Assembly: GCA_002389905.1 (NCBI GenBank)
Contig: DGRE01000057.1
Location: 1-64,000 of the forward strand
Origin: Hungatella sp. UBA4396
GTDB lineage: Bacteria > Bacillota > Clostridia > Lachnospirales > Lachnospiraceae
DNA: 64,000 bases
Reading direction: 5' to 3'
The position numbers were made by a program, and so were the translations under genes. Shown here one piece after another: positions 43,571 to 51,712 of the stretch (the first letter of the stretch is position 1; each line of letters starts with the position of its first letter). The notes under the pieces were generated by a model. That model was not told the DNA's origin. It worked only from the letters and a program-made list of their open reading frames with translations, and did not search any database.

Positions 43571-43963
43571 TTAAGCCTCTGCCTTCCAAAAGCCATGAAG
43601 GTTGCAGTAAGCGAAAGCGGCCTTTGGAGAGTCTCCCTTTTCCAGGGTAAAGCAGGCTTTGGGCTCGCAGTCGGGGGTTAAGTTTACCCTCATAATGCCT
43701 CCGGCCTCGGTCTGAAGACAGACCCAGGTGATATTGTGCTCCTCGGACATGGGGTGGAATACGCTTCCCACCTTTACGGTCACGTGTTCTCCGTCTGTTT
43801 CAATGAGCGGAACATGCTTTTCTGAAGCGCCGTCGGAAGTGTTGGGTTCCATCACTTCAAAGGGCTTTAAGCTGTCGGGAAGGGCTGCATTGGGGGTTCC
43901 TAAGATTACTTCCAGAATAACATTGCGGTTTTTGTCAGTCAAAAATACAGGTTCATGTTTCAT
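43571..43963 (-). CDS. Superoxide reductase / desulfoferrodoxin iron-binding domain protein
   Basis: 130 residues. The mononuclear iron site ligands are visible: His50 (EKHVP), His70 (FHPM), His76 (EEHNI), Cys120 and His123 (YCNLHGFW). The N-terminal desulforedoxin Cys4 domain is missing, so this is a one-iron (neelaredoxin-like) enzyme. It reduces superoxide to hydrogen peroxide without making oxygen, typical of anaerobes. The conserved Lys of the catalytic EKHVP motif is Lys49. GGAGG precedes ATG 43963; a promoter lies upstream. Confidence 0.92.
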   Translation of the reverse strand: MKHEPVFLTDKNRNVILEVILGTPNAALPDSLKPFEVMEPNTSDGASEKHVPLIETDGEHVTVKVGSVFHPMSEEHNITWVCLQTEAGGIMRVNLTPDCEPKACFTLEKGDSPKAAFAYCNLHGFWKAEA

Positions 43964-44049
43964 GAGGTCCTCCGATCATAAAAGCTTCTATATATAAATA
44001 TAAAGCTGTTTTCATTTCCTTATCAGATTTCCCCAATGAAGGCGGAACC

Positions 44050-44077
44050 ATTATACCATGTTTTTCCATCATAAAAA
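44050..44077 (-). promoter_or_regulatory. Candidate promoter of the superoxide reductase gene
   Basis: On the minus strand TATAAT (44055-44050) has a TTTTTA-like -35 about 16 bp upstream. Confidence 0.5.
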
Positions 44078-44089
44078 TATCAAACCTTT

Positions 44090-45259
44090 TTACAGAAGCT
44101 TCTTATAGGTAGCATCCACAAGGGATGCTCCCAGAGGTGCCGTAACCAGTATGGACAAAACGGCCGCAGTCAGCACAATATCTCCACAGGCCAGTCCCAT
44201 AGCCAGGGGAATGCCTCCGATGGCCGCCTGAACTGTGGCTTTTGGAATATAGGCAATGGCAGTGAATATCCGTTCCTTTTTGTTGAGACGGGTTCTGATG
44301 AGGCAGACAGAAACGCCCAGCATCCGGAATACCAGAACGCAAAGTATAAGGGCAACCGCCATAAGTCCTGCATTTAAAGCATAGCTGATATTTACCGTAG
44401 CGCCTACAAAAACGAACAGCCACACCTCGGCCCCTACCCAAAGCTTTGAGAACTTTTCGGACAAGCGCCTGGAAAGCTCATATTTTCTCAGGCGGAGGGA
44501 AGCTCCCAGGGCCATAACTGCCAGAAGGCCGGAAAAGCCCATAATTCCCTTTATATTGTGTTCTGCCGTAACCAGCAGAAAGGAAACGGATAAAATCAGA
44601 ATCACCTTGCCGCTGTCCCGGATGTGGAATTTGGTAAAGAAGACGGACATAAGAATGCCTGTCAGAACTCCCACAGCCAGACCTGAAAGGATGGATATGG
44701 GTATGGAAACAAAGCTTAATGCGCTGATGGTTCCGCCCTCCGCCAGTCCGGTAAAGGCGGTAAACAGCACGATGACAAATACATCGTCTACAGAAGCTCC
44801 TGCCATAATGATCTGGGGAATTGATTTTTCTGTTCCGTAACCTTTTTCTATGAGCTTTAACATCCGGGGAACAACCACGGCCGGAGAAACAGCGGCGATC
44901 ACGGTTCCCATAATGGCGGCCTCCAGGCGTGTGACTCCCAGAAAGGAAGGAGCCAGAAGGACCATTCCGGCGATTTCAAAGCAGGCAGGCACAAAGCACA
45001 TGAGAATAGCAGGGCGTCCTGCCCTTTTTAAGTCGTCCACGTCCAGATTCAGCCCGGCTCTGGTCAGAATAATGATCAGGGCGATCTGGCGCAGCTCTGC
45101 TGATATGTTCAGGATAGAACCATCCAGCAGGTTCAGGGCATAGGGCCCCAGTATGATTCCTGTCATGATCATGCCAAGAAGTCTCGGAAGTTTCAGCATT
45201 TCAAACAGTTTTCCCAAGGTCATTCCGCAAAGGAATACAAGGGCAAGGGATAATAGCAT
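44090..45259 (-). CDS. Monovalent cation:proton antiporter, CPA2 (KefB/NapA-like) family
   Basis: 389 residues, about twelve membrane segments over the whole length and no TrkA-N domain. Motifs include LPRLLGMIMTGIILGPYALNLLDG, ILTRAGLNLDVDDLKRAGRPAIL and GASVDDVFVIVLFTAFTGLA; the SVDD segment holds the conserved membrane Asp pair of ion-translocating antiporters. Expression is governed by a fluoride riboswitch directly upstream (45289-45381). Fluoride riboswitches control CrcB/Fluc, CLC-F and also antiporters of this type, so a role in fluoride tolerance is likely, either by fluoride export or by restoring ion balance. Confidence 0.88.
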   Translation of the reverse strand: MLLSLALVFLCGMTLGKLFEMLKLPRLLGMIMTGIILGPYALNLLDGSILNISAELRQIALIIILTRAGLNLDVDDLKRAGRPAILMCFVPACFEIAGMVLLAPSFLGVTRLEAAIMGTVIAAVSPAVVVPRMLKLIEKGYGTEKSIPQIIMAGASVDDVFVIVLFTAFTGLAEGGTISALSFVSIPISILSGLAVGVLTGILMSVFFTKFHIRDSGKVILILSVSFLLVTAEHNIKGIMGFSGLLAVMALGASLRLRKYELSRRLSEKFSKLWVGAEVWLFVFVGATVNISYALNAGLMAVALILCVLVFRMLGVSVCLIRTRLNKKERIFTAIAYIPKATVQAAIGGIPLAMGLACGDIVLTAAVLSILVTAPLGASLVDATYKKLL

Positions 45260-45288
45260 ATTAATCTCTCCAATCTACGCAGACCGTC

Positions 45289-45339
45289 AAAAAAAGCTGA
45301 TGAGTCTGCGATTTTATAATCACAGAAGTCATCAGCTTT
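45289..45339 (-). terminator. Riboswitch expression-platform terminator
   Basis: On the minus strand AAAGCTGATGA (45339-45329) pairs with TCATCAGCTTT and a T7 run follows (45295-45289). The 5' arm is the 3' part of the fluoride aptamer, so aptamer and terminator are mutually exclusive. Confidence 0.85.
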
Positions 45340-45381
45340 GAAAGCGGTTTAGGGACTGACCCAAGGGAGAACCTCATTCCC
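45323..45381 (-). ncRNA. Fluoride riboswitch (crcB motif)
   Basis: Read on the minus strand, GGGAATGAGGTTCTCCC forms the first hairpin. A 13-nt insert comes next, then TAAACCGCTTTCAAAGCTGATGACTTCTG with the second hairpin GCTTT/AAAGC. The loop GAGGT can pair with ACTTC as the family pseudoknot. The order ATGRRGTTC...AAACCGC...GCTGATGRCTYCT is the crcB consensus. Fluoride binding would keep GCTGATGACTTC in the aptamer, block the terminator and switch the antiporter on. Confidence 0.85.
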
Positions 45382-45391
45382 TGTTTCTCAT

Positions 45392-45420
45392 ATTATAATA
45401 TGTTTCTCTAAGTTTGGCAA
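45392..45420 (-). promoter_or_regulatory. Promoter of the riboswitch-antiporter transcript
   Basis: On the minus strand TTGCCA (45420-45415), 17-bp spacer, TATAAT (45397-45392). Start of RNA is expected near 45384, just before the aptamer. Confidence 0.75.
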
Positions 45421-45456
45421 GATATTTGTTTTTTTCATTAAAATTAGAAAACTCGC

Positions 45457-45485
45457 TTGACAAGAGAAAGGAAATCTTGTAAAAT
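45457..45485 (+). promoter_or_regulatory. Promoter of tRNA-Phe and tRNA-Gly
   Basis: TTGACA (45457-45462), 17-bp spacer, TAAAAT (45480-45485), 22 bp before tRNA-Phe. Confidence 0.75.
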
Positions 45486-45507
45486 TACACATGTTGCAAG
45501 TGATTGC

Positions 45508-45580
45508 GCCCAGATAGCTCAGTTGGTAGAGCAGTGGACTGAAAATCCACGTGTCGCTGGTTCGATTCCGGCTTTGGGCA
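45508..45580 (+). tRNA. tRNA-Phe (anticodon GAA)
   Basis: 73 nt. Acceptor GCCCAGA pairs with TTTGGGC (one G-T pair), discriminator A. D-arm GCTCAGTTGGTAGAGC, anticodon loop CTGAAAA with GAA, T-arm GCTGGTTCGATTCCGGC. No encoded CCA. Confidence 0.95.
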
Positions 45581-45623
45581 TTGTGCTTCCCTTAAGCACT
45601 TTTGAAATGTTTTGAAGTTCCGT

Positions 45624-45694
45624 GCGGGTGTAGTTCAATGGTAGAACACTAGCCTTCCAAGCTAGATACGTGGGTTCGATTCCCATCACCCGCT
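45624..45694 (+). tRNA. tRNA-Gly (anticodon TCC)
   Basis: 71 nt. Acceptor GCGGGTG pairs with CACCCGC, discriminator T. D-arm GTTCAATGGTAGAAC, anticodon loop CTTCCAA with TCC in a CTAGC/GCTAG stem, T-arm TGGGTTCGATTCCCA. 43 bp after tRNA-Phe, so one transcript. Confidence 0.95.
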
Positions 45695-45701
45695 TTTCAT
45701 G

Positions 45702-45739
45702 AAAAACCGGAGAGTCTTTGTAAAGACTTTCCGGTTTTT
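45702..45739 (+). terminator. Terminator of the tRNA operon
   Basis: AAAAACCGGAGAGTCTTT pairs with AAAGACTTTCCGGTTTTT, leaving a minimal loop and a T5 run. Confidence 0.9.
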
Positions 45740-46114
45740 GTCATCCCCTGAATGGTCAGGCGTGTCCTCTATCTTTTATCTTATATCTGATTTCAACTGA
45801 AACTTCCCGGCTTCATCCCTTAATATGGCAGCATAGGGGGGCATCTCCTCACTTGAGAAGATGTTTTTTTGCTGTGGCAGCATTGGTCTGAACAATGCCG
45901 GAAACGTTGGAAAGTACCAGGCGGGTCAGCCTGTTTCTGAAGAACCGGAGAAGGGTTACCATAGAAAAGATTCTGAAGGAACGTCAGGTTGCTTTTTAAC
46001 TTGTATGCAATTCTTATATTGGTTTTTTATGGGAACATTCTCCTGTTATTTGTGAAACCAGCCAGAATATTCAGGTATAATAAAAAAAATATAGAAAAAA
46101 TGATAACAAAATAA
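45740..46114. other. Intergenic region without a recognised gene
   Basis: Contains a terminator-like hairpin at 45842-45870 (CATCT...AGATG then T7). A 64-codon open frame at 45861-46055 starts inside that hairpin, lacks a ribosome-binding site and looks like no family, so it is not called. AT-richness rises toward the promoter at 46115. Confidence 0.5.
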
Positions 46115-46143
46115 TTGATTTTCATAACTGGATGTGATATATT
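46115..46143 (+). promoter_or_regulatory. Promoter of the first GntR gene
   Basis: TTGATT (46115-46120), 17-bp spacer, TATATT (46138-46143). Confidence 0.6.
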
Positions 46144-46263
46144 TTACAAAGCAGATAGAGATGAAATACATATTTGGACAGACTGATATGCATTTGGCGG
46201 GATACTGATGTGCAATCTGAGAACCGTCTTTGTAAAGAGAGATACAACGAGGAGGAACAGGAA

Positions 46264-46971
46264 ATGGCAGAAACAGAAAAAGGAAACCAAAAGAACAATA
46301 TTTACAATCAGCTTCGCCGCCACATACTGAGCCTTGATATCCCGCCAGGAGAGCGGCTCAGCGAAAATAACTTGTCCAGCCAGATGAGTGCCAGCCGGAC
46401 TATGGTGAGGGAAGCTCTTTCCCGATTGGTGGAAGAGGGATATATGGTGGTGTACCCTCAGCGGGGAACCGAAGTTACCTTATTAGACGTGGAACGGATC
46501 AGACAGGCTGTGTTCGCCCATATTGTTTTGGAGCAGGCCATGATTGATGATATCTGCCGCCATGGGCTGACAAGACAGCAGGAAGAGCAGTTGGAAGCTG
46601 TTCTCAACCGGCAGAGATCTGAGATGGATGAAGAAAGCCCGGTTGATTTTCTGGTTACGGAGCAGCAGGTTCATTATCTGCTTTCCACATTTTGCGGCAG
46701 GGAATATGCCTGGGAGGTTTTCCGGACCATGGACTGCGACCTGCTTCGTTTAAACTATCTGCAGTATACGACTTTTAACTATAAGATTGATATGTCTTCC
46801 CTGACCAGCCGGGAGCATGCTCAGGTGGAAGGACGCCTTCTGCTTGACCATTTAAGGCGGAGGGATGCCGAAGCTGCGTGTTTGATTTGTGCCAATCATT
46901 TCAACACCATTCTCTGGAATGCAGGGACTCTTCGGGAAATTTATCCACAGTTCTTTTCAGGAATGGCCTGA
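46264..46971 (+). CDS. GntR-family regulator, FadR/FCD subfamily
   Basis: 235 residues from ATG 46264, which has ACGAGGAGGA just upstream; the frame is open 90 bp earlier but without a site. The N-terminal winged HTH (about 10-75) includes LRRHILSLDIPPGERLSENNLSSQMSASRTMVREALSRLVEEGYM. The FCD all-helical ligand domain (about 85-215) carries candidate metal/ligand His residues in ANHFNTIL and EQQVHYLLSTF. It probably controls the downstream permease/HyuA/zincin/Ldh/YhcH operon in response to a carboxylic acid (typical for the family; inference here). Confidence 0.88.
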   Translation: MAETEKGNQKNNIYNQLRRHILSLDIPPGERLSENNLSSQMSASRTMVREALSRLVEEGYMVVYPQRGTEVTLLDVERIRQAVFAHIVLEQAMIDDICRHGLTRQQEEQLEAVLNRQRSEMDEESPVDFLVTEQQVHYLLSTFCGREYAWEVFRTMDCDLLRLNYLQYTTFNYKIDMSSLTSREHAQVEGRLLLDHLRRRDAEAACLICANHFNTILWNAGTLREIYPQFFSGMA

Positions 46972-47016
46972 TGCCGGACCTGATAGAAATAGATTTTTCA
47001 CTATATCTGTTATGAA

Positions 47017-47118
47017 GCACCCTGCGGGCACACCATGATGCCCTAAATGCGGGACAGGAAAGAGGAAGCACCCTGCGGGTATCCCATCATGCCCAAAGTG
47101 CAGGGCGGAAAAGAGGAA
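47017..47118 (+). repeat. Tandem 51-bp repeat (two units), intergenic copy
   Basis: Units 47017-47067 and 47068-47118 match the tilS-tail repeat at 37458-37559: the first unit agrees with the second tilS unit at about 45 of 51 positions by hand count, including CCCTGCGGGCACACCAT, ATGCCC, AAATGCGGG and CAGGAAAGAGGAA. The same reading frame is free of stops across both units but has a TGA immediately before and no start, so it is not coding here. It lies between a GntR gene and a permease gene. Confidence 0.85.
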
Positions 47119-47210
47119 AGGAGTTAAAAACCCGGGATTTGAGAGACCGCGTAAAAAGCGGACAGAGTATTTACATGTATGAAGAATAAAAAGTTATGGA
47201 GGTATTAATT

Positions 47211-48602
47211 GTGGAGTTTATCATTGGTATAATTTTATTGATTTCTTTCTTTGGCCTGGCATACTACTGTGTCAAGGGTCATAACCTGATGATCGGATTT
47301 TTACTGATCACAATTCTTTGGACCATTTTACCTTTTGGCGGAACACTTTTTGCAAGTGAGGCATTCTTAGAGTCCAATCCTATTTTAAATTTCGGCGCAG
47401 ACAACACCATGATTGCTGCTCTGAACAAGATATTCCAGTCCGCTCCTGAAGGCTGGGGAACCACTTTAGTAAACGTATGCTGGGGTGCGTGGTTTGGCCG
47501 TGTCCTGATGGATACAGGAATCGCTTCCACTCTGATCCGTAAGACAGTTGAACTGGGCGGAGATAAGCCATTCATTACCGTTACCCTGTTAAACATTGTT
47601 ACAGCTTTGATCTTTACCGCTATGACAGGTGCAGGCCCGGTTATCGCAATCGGCGTTATCGTGCTTCCTATCCTTATGTCTCTGGGAATTCCGAAATCTG
47701 TTGCACTGTTTTCCTTTATGGGCTCCGTTGCAGCGGGTATTTACTTAAATCCTGTAAACTTTGCACAGTACCGCGCTTTCTTCATCAAGCCGGAAGAACT
47801 GCCTGAGTTCACACTTGGCTGGTATGCATCACACTGGGGCTTTGCCGCTCTGATTATCATGCTGGTAGCCACCACTGTTCTGTCTGCAGTTTACTTAAGG
47901 AAATCAAAGACTGTTCACTCCTGGGCAGCACAGACAAGAGGCGCTGCATCTGAGCAGAAGAACGCTCCGTTTTATACTCTGCTCCTTCCAGTGGTTCCTG
48001 TAGTCCTTAAGATCTGGCTTGATTTCTCCGTTATCGGAGGCTTTGTAATTGCAGGATTCCTGGCTCTCTTCCTTTGCGGAAGAATGAACGGAAGCTTCAA
48101 AGAGAACTGCCAGCTTGTAAATAAGCTGTATTACGACGGTGTGGTTGATACCGCTCCTCTCGTAGGTTTCCTTCTCACTCTGCCTATGTTCAACCAGGTG
48201 GCAGCCTACGCTTCTCCTTACTTTAAGGTGATCTTAGGCAATGTAATGCCAAAGAGTGAAATTGTTGTATGTATCGTATTTGCTGTCCTGCTTTGCATGG
48301 GTCTGTTCCGCGGGCCGATGACTCTGGTTGGAAGCGGAGCTGCTACCCTTGGAGTACTTTCCAATGTTGCTTCTTTCTCTGTTCCCTTCCTTTATGCAGT
48401 ATTTGCAATTCCGACAATCACTGTAAATATTGGATGCTGTATCACTCAGTCCTGGGTTGCCTGGGGACTTGCTTACACAAAGGTAGAGTCAAGAGAATTC
48501 TTAAAGCTCTCCATTCCAAATGCATACCTTACCGGTGTGATTCAGTATGTGGCAACCTTTATCTTACTTGGAGGGCTTGGAGCTGCATGGTTCCTTGGCT
48601 AA
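47211..48602 (+). CDS. Gluconate/citrate-type permease (ion transporter superfamily)
   Basis: 463 residues from GTG 47211, with TGGAGG 8 nt upstream; an in-frame ATG at 47196 overlaps that site. About 11-12 membrane segments spread over the length. Two internally similar halves, each with a Gly-rich re-entrant segment (TAMTGAGPVIAIGVIVLPIL; LFRGPMTLVGSGAATLGVLS), recall GntP/CitMHS/Dcu-type carboxylate transporters. Likely imports an organic or sugar acid with H+ or Na+. The exact family is uncertain. A GC-rich hairpin follows at 48658. Confidence 0.8.
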   Translation: MEFIIGIILLISFFGLAYYCVKGHNLMIGFLLITILWTILPFGGTLFASEAFLESNPILNFGADNTMIAALNKIFQSAPEGWGTTLVNVCWGAWFGRVLMDTGIASTLIRKTVELGGDKPFITVTLLNIVTALIFTAMTGAGPVIAIGVIVLPILMSLGIPKSVALFSFMGSVAAGIYLNPVNFAQYRAFFIKPEELPEFTLGWYASHWGFAALIIMLVATTVLSAVYLRKSKTVHSWAAQTRGAASEQKNAPFYTLLLPVVPVVLKIWLDFSVIGGFVIAGFLALFLCGRMNGSFKENCQLVNKLYYDGVVDTAPLVGFLLTLPMFNQVAAYASPYFKVILGNVMPKSEIVVCIVFAVLLCMGLFRGPMTLVGSGAATLGVLSNVASFSVPFLYAVFAIPTITVNIGCCITQSWVAWGLAYTKVESREFLKLSIPNAYLTGVIQYVATFILLGGLGAAWFLG

Positions 48603-48657
48603 AACCTAGAAAACAAATTTATTTATACTCTCAAAATCCAAGGTATTAACCCATAAG

Positions 48658-48688
48658 TCCGGGGCGCCCCTGCGCGCCGGACGCTTTT
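48658..48688 (+). terminator. GC-rich hairpin after the permease gene
   Basis: GTCCGG-GGCGC pairs with GCGC-CCGGAC, followed by GCTTTT. The T-run is short, so it may allow partial read-through into the next gene. Confidence 0.6.
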
Positions 48689-48743
48689 CAACATGAATCT
48701 GAATGGGAAAATCATGTCAGGAAAAAAGAAAGGAATGAAAAAG

Positions 48744-50876
48744 ATGGCAGAACATAGAGCAGTCCGTATGGGAATTGACGTAGGCGGCACTTATACCAAG
48801 TGCGTTGCTATGGACAACGACTCCCATGAAATTATTGGGAAAAAGCAGGTAAAGACAACTCATGATCATAAAGACGGCGTTGCTGCCGGTGTTGTACAGA
48901 GTTTTCAGTACTGTATGCAGGAAAATAATATTGCACCGGAGGACGTGGTTTTCGTAGCTCATTCCACAACTCAGGCGACCAATGCATTTATTGAGGGAGA
49001 CGTAGCAAACGTCGGAGTAGTGGGCATGGCCGGGGGAGGCTTAGAGGGCTTTCTGGCAAAACGCCAGTTGGCATTAAAGGATATTATTCTGGATGAAAAA
49101 GTAGGCCGTATGATCAAGGTGTACAACACCTTTATTAAGAAGAAAATGCTGACAGAAGATGTGATCAACAAAAGCATCGATGAGCTGCTGAACCAGGGCG
49201 CTCAGGTAATCGTGGCTTCTATGGCCTTTGGTGTAGACAGCATGGAGGAGGAAGTGACCATCCATGACTGCGCAAAGAAGAAAAATGTGCCTGTAACAAT
49301 GGCTTCCGATATTACGAAACTGTATGGACTTACCCGCCGTACCCGTACGGCAGCAATCAACGCTTCCATTCTGCCCAAGATGATGAACACAGCTAATGCA
49401 ACGGAATCCTCTGTCAATGCGGCAGGCGTTCACGTGCCCCTGATGATCATGAGAGGCGACGGCGGTGTTATGGAAATCGGAGAAATGAGAAAGCGTCCTA
49501 TTCTGACCGCATTATCCGGTCCGGCTGCTTCTGTTATGGGTTCCCTCATGTACCTTCGTGCCTCCAATGCCATTTACTTTGAGGTAGGCGGAACCACCAC
49601 CAACATCGGTGTCATCAAAAACGGACGTCCTGGCGTGGATTACGCTAAAATCGGCGGTCACGACACCTATATCAACTCCCTTGACGTGCGTATTTTAGGC
49701 TGTGCAGGCGGTTCCATGGTCCGTATCGGAAGCAAGTCCGTAACAGACGTAGGCCCCCGTTCTGCTCATATTGCGGGATGTGAATATGCCTGCTTTACTG
49801 CGGAAGAGGAGATCGTAGATCCCCAGATTGAAATGGTAAGCCCCAAGCAGGGTGATCCTAACGACTATGTGACCCTGCGGTTAAAGAACGGAAAGCGCAT
49901 CTGCTTTACCAATACATGTGCGGCCAACGTATTAGGACTGGTAGATAAGAAGTACTTTGCCTACGGAAATGCCAACTCCGCAAGAAAGGCCATGCAGCCG
50001 GTTGCAGACAAGCTTGGCATCACCGTAGAAGAGCTGGCAACCCAGATTCTTGATAAGGACTTTGAAAAGGTCAATGCCACCATCAACACGCTGGCAGAAA
50101 AGTACGGACTGGATCACGACAGCATGAGGCTGGTAGGCTGCGGCGGCGGAGCTGCTTCCCTGGTTCCCTACTGTGCAGGAAAAATGGGACTTCAGTACAG
50201 CATTCCAGAAAATGCAGAGGTTATTTCCTCCATCGGCGTGGCTCTTGCCATGGTTCGTGACGTGGTAGAGCGTGTTATCCCCAATCCGACTCAGGAAGAT
50301 ATCAGGGAGTTGAAGAAAGAGGCGGCAGACTTGGCAGTCAGTTCAGGAGCTTCCCCGGATACCATTGAAATCCACATCGAGATCGACAACCAGACCGGTA
50401 AGGTAACAGCCATTGCTACAGGTTCTACAGAGGTAAAGACCACAGACTTGTTAAAGGCCTGCGAAGAGCCGGAAGCCTGCGAACTGGCTTTACAAGACTT
50501 TGGTCCTAAGATTTCCAATGTGAAGCTGGCAGAGCAGACTGATAAATTCTACGTTTATAAAGGTGAAAAAGACGAAAAATCACCGCTGCGAATTGTGGAT
50601 ACCAAGGGCTTTATCAAGGTACAGTGTTCAGACGGTGCCGTAGAAAAATGTAAAGTAAAGGATTATAAAGAGGTAGTAGAAAAGCTTTGGAAGGAAAATG
50701 CCGTATTCAAGACTGACTCTGTTCTCCGCCCCGACTTCTTTGTGTGCTTTGGGCCGAGAGTTACGGATTACAGTGCCATTGACTTAGAGCAGGTACTGCT
50801 TCTTATGAATTTGGATTTAGGAGACAGGGAACCAGATGAAGATATCCTGATCATCGCCTCCAACAGGGAGATTTAA
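48744..50876 (+). CDS. Hydantoinase/oxoprolinase (HyuA-like) family protein
   Basis: 710 residues from ATG 48744 (AGAAAGGA 9 nt upstream). The N-terminal part has the ASKHA phosphate motif MGIDVGGTYTKCVAMD (about 8-23), and FEVGGTTTNIGV lies near residue 290, as in HyuA, oxoprolinase and acetone-carboxylase beta subunits, which use ATP to activate cyclic amides or ketones. A C-terminal region of about 200 residues includes an alpha/beta segment. No HyuB-type partner is encoded next to it. The substrate is unknown; the operon context suggests a cyclic amide or keto acid. Confidence 0.85.
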   Translation: MAEHRAVRMGIDVGGTYTKCVAMDNDSHEIIGKKQVKTTHDHKDGVAAGVVQSFQYCMQENNIAPEDVVFVAHSTTQATNAFIEGDVANVGVVGMAGGGLEGFLAKRQLALKDIILDEKVGRMIKVYNTFIKKKMLTEDVINKSIDELLNQGAQVIVASMAFGVDSMEEEVTIHDCAKKKNVPVTMASDITKLYGLTRRTRTAAINASILPKMMNTANATESSVNAAGVHVPLMIMRGDGGVMEIGEMRKRPILTALSGPAASVMGSLMYLRASNAIYFEVGGTTTNIGVIKNGRPGVDYAKIGGHDTYINSLDVRILGCAGGSMVRIGSKSVTDVGPRSAHIAGCEYACFTAEEEIVDPQIEMVSPKQGDPNDYVTLRLKNGKRICFTNTCAANVLGLVDKKYFAYGNANSARKAMQPVADKLGITVEELATQILDKDFEKVNATINTLAEKYGLDHDSMRLVGCGGGAASLVPYCAGKMGLQYSIPENAEVISSIGVALAMVRDVVERVIPNPTQEDIRELKKEAADLAVSSGASPDTIEIHIEIDNQTGKVTAIATGSTEVKTTDLLKACEEPEACELALQDFGPKISNVKLAEQTDKFYVYKGEKDEKSPLRIVDTKGFIKVQCSDGAVEKCKVKDYKEVVEKLWKENAVFKTDSVLRPDFFVCFGPRVTDYSAIDLEQVLLLMNLDLGDREPDEDILIIASNREI

Positions 50877-50881
50877 GAATC

Positions 50882-51682
50882 ATGACAAAAGAAGAATTTC
50901 AAACAGCTTTTAAGCCCATTGCAGACGGACTTTTCGGAAAGCAGGGGGGGAGGAGATATGAACGTCCTCATTTTGATGTGCGGCCGTTAGGGGACATGCT
51001 GATGGACTTAGCAGATATTCCTCCGGAAGAATGGTATGGATATGCGTTTTCCAGAGAACCCTTAAACGGAAAGTTTCAGGATGAACAGCGCAGGGAGTGG
51101 ATGGAAAAGAGTCTGTCCTGCGGCAGGGAGTATGCAAAAAAGATCTGCCACAAGTATCAGACCAAAGATCCCAAGGCGCTGGCAAAGGCTATGGGAATGG
51201 ATGTCTCTTTTCCTGAATTTCCGGAAAAGACGGACCGGGTGCTCTTTGCTGAGTTTCGGATGCCTAATAATATCTGCATTTACATGGATGCAGTAAAAAA
51301 AGCGGAAAAGCTGTTTGACAGACCGGGAGTTTCGGAAGTTCTCACCAGAAAGCTGGATGTCAGCCGGCTCCTTCTGTCCCATGAACTGTTTCACTGTGTG
51401 GAAGAGGAGTATCATGAGGAGATATTTACGAAAACTGAAAAGATCAGGCTTTGGTCCCTGGGATTTCTTCACAATGATTCCAACATCATCGCCCTCAGCG
51501 AGATTGCTGCCATGGGCTTTGCCCAGGAAATTATGGGAATCAGCTATTCCCCCTATTTAATGGATGTATTTTTGGTATATGGCTACTCACCGGAAGAAGC
51601 CAGCGGCCTATATGAGGAAATGATGGAACTGGCTCACAGACCGGTTCCCCCTATCGAAACCGGTGAAGAAAAAGATGTATAA
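50882..51682 (+). CDS. Putative zincin metalloprotease-like protein (HELFH)
   Basis: 266 residues, family not recognised. LLLSHELFHCVEEEYHEEIF holds His167-Glu168-x-x-His171, and Glu207 in ALSEIAAMGFAQ lies 36 residues later, a fit to the gluzincin pattern (two His and one Glu as zinc ligands, first Glu as base). No signal peptide or membrane segment, so cytoplasmic. The overall layout (substrate strands before a HExxH helix) recalls ImmA/IrrE-like peptidases but without an HTH. It starts 5 bp after the HyuA-like gene and is tightly coupled to it, so it may process or chaperone that protein or act on a peptide-like substrate (inference). Confidence 0.6.
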   Translation: MTKEEFQTAFKPIADGLFGKQGGRRYERPHFDVRPLGDMLMDLADIPPEEWYGYAFSREPLNGKFQDEQRREWMEKSLSCGREYAKKICHKYQTKDPKALAKAMGMDVSFPEFPEKTDRVLFAEFRMPNNICIYMDAVKKAEKLFDRPGVSEVLTRKLDVSRLLLSHELFHCVEEEYHEEIFTKTEKIRLWSLGFLHNDSNIIALSEIAAMGFAQEIMGISYSPYLMDVFLVYGYSPEEASGLYEEMMELAHRPVPPIETGEEKDV

Positions 51683-51712
51683 AGACAAGAATTTAAGAAA
51701 GAAGGAAACCTT

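Noticed and set aside
45861..46055. 64-codon open frame after the tRNA operon
   Set aside because: It starts within the T-run of a hairpin, has no ribosome-binding site and no recognisable composition of a protein.
46174..46263. N-terminal extension of the first GntR protein
   Set aside because: The strong GAGGAGG site sits inside this stretch and family similarity begins only after ATG 46264.
48693..48743. Longer start for the HyuA-like protein
   Set aside because: The added residues overlap the terminator-like hairpin's downstream flank and the AGAAAGGA site; the family motif begins shortly after ATG 48744.
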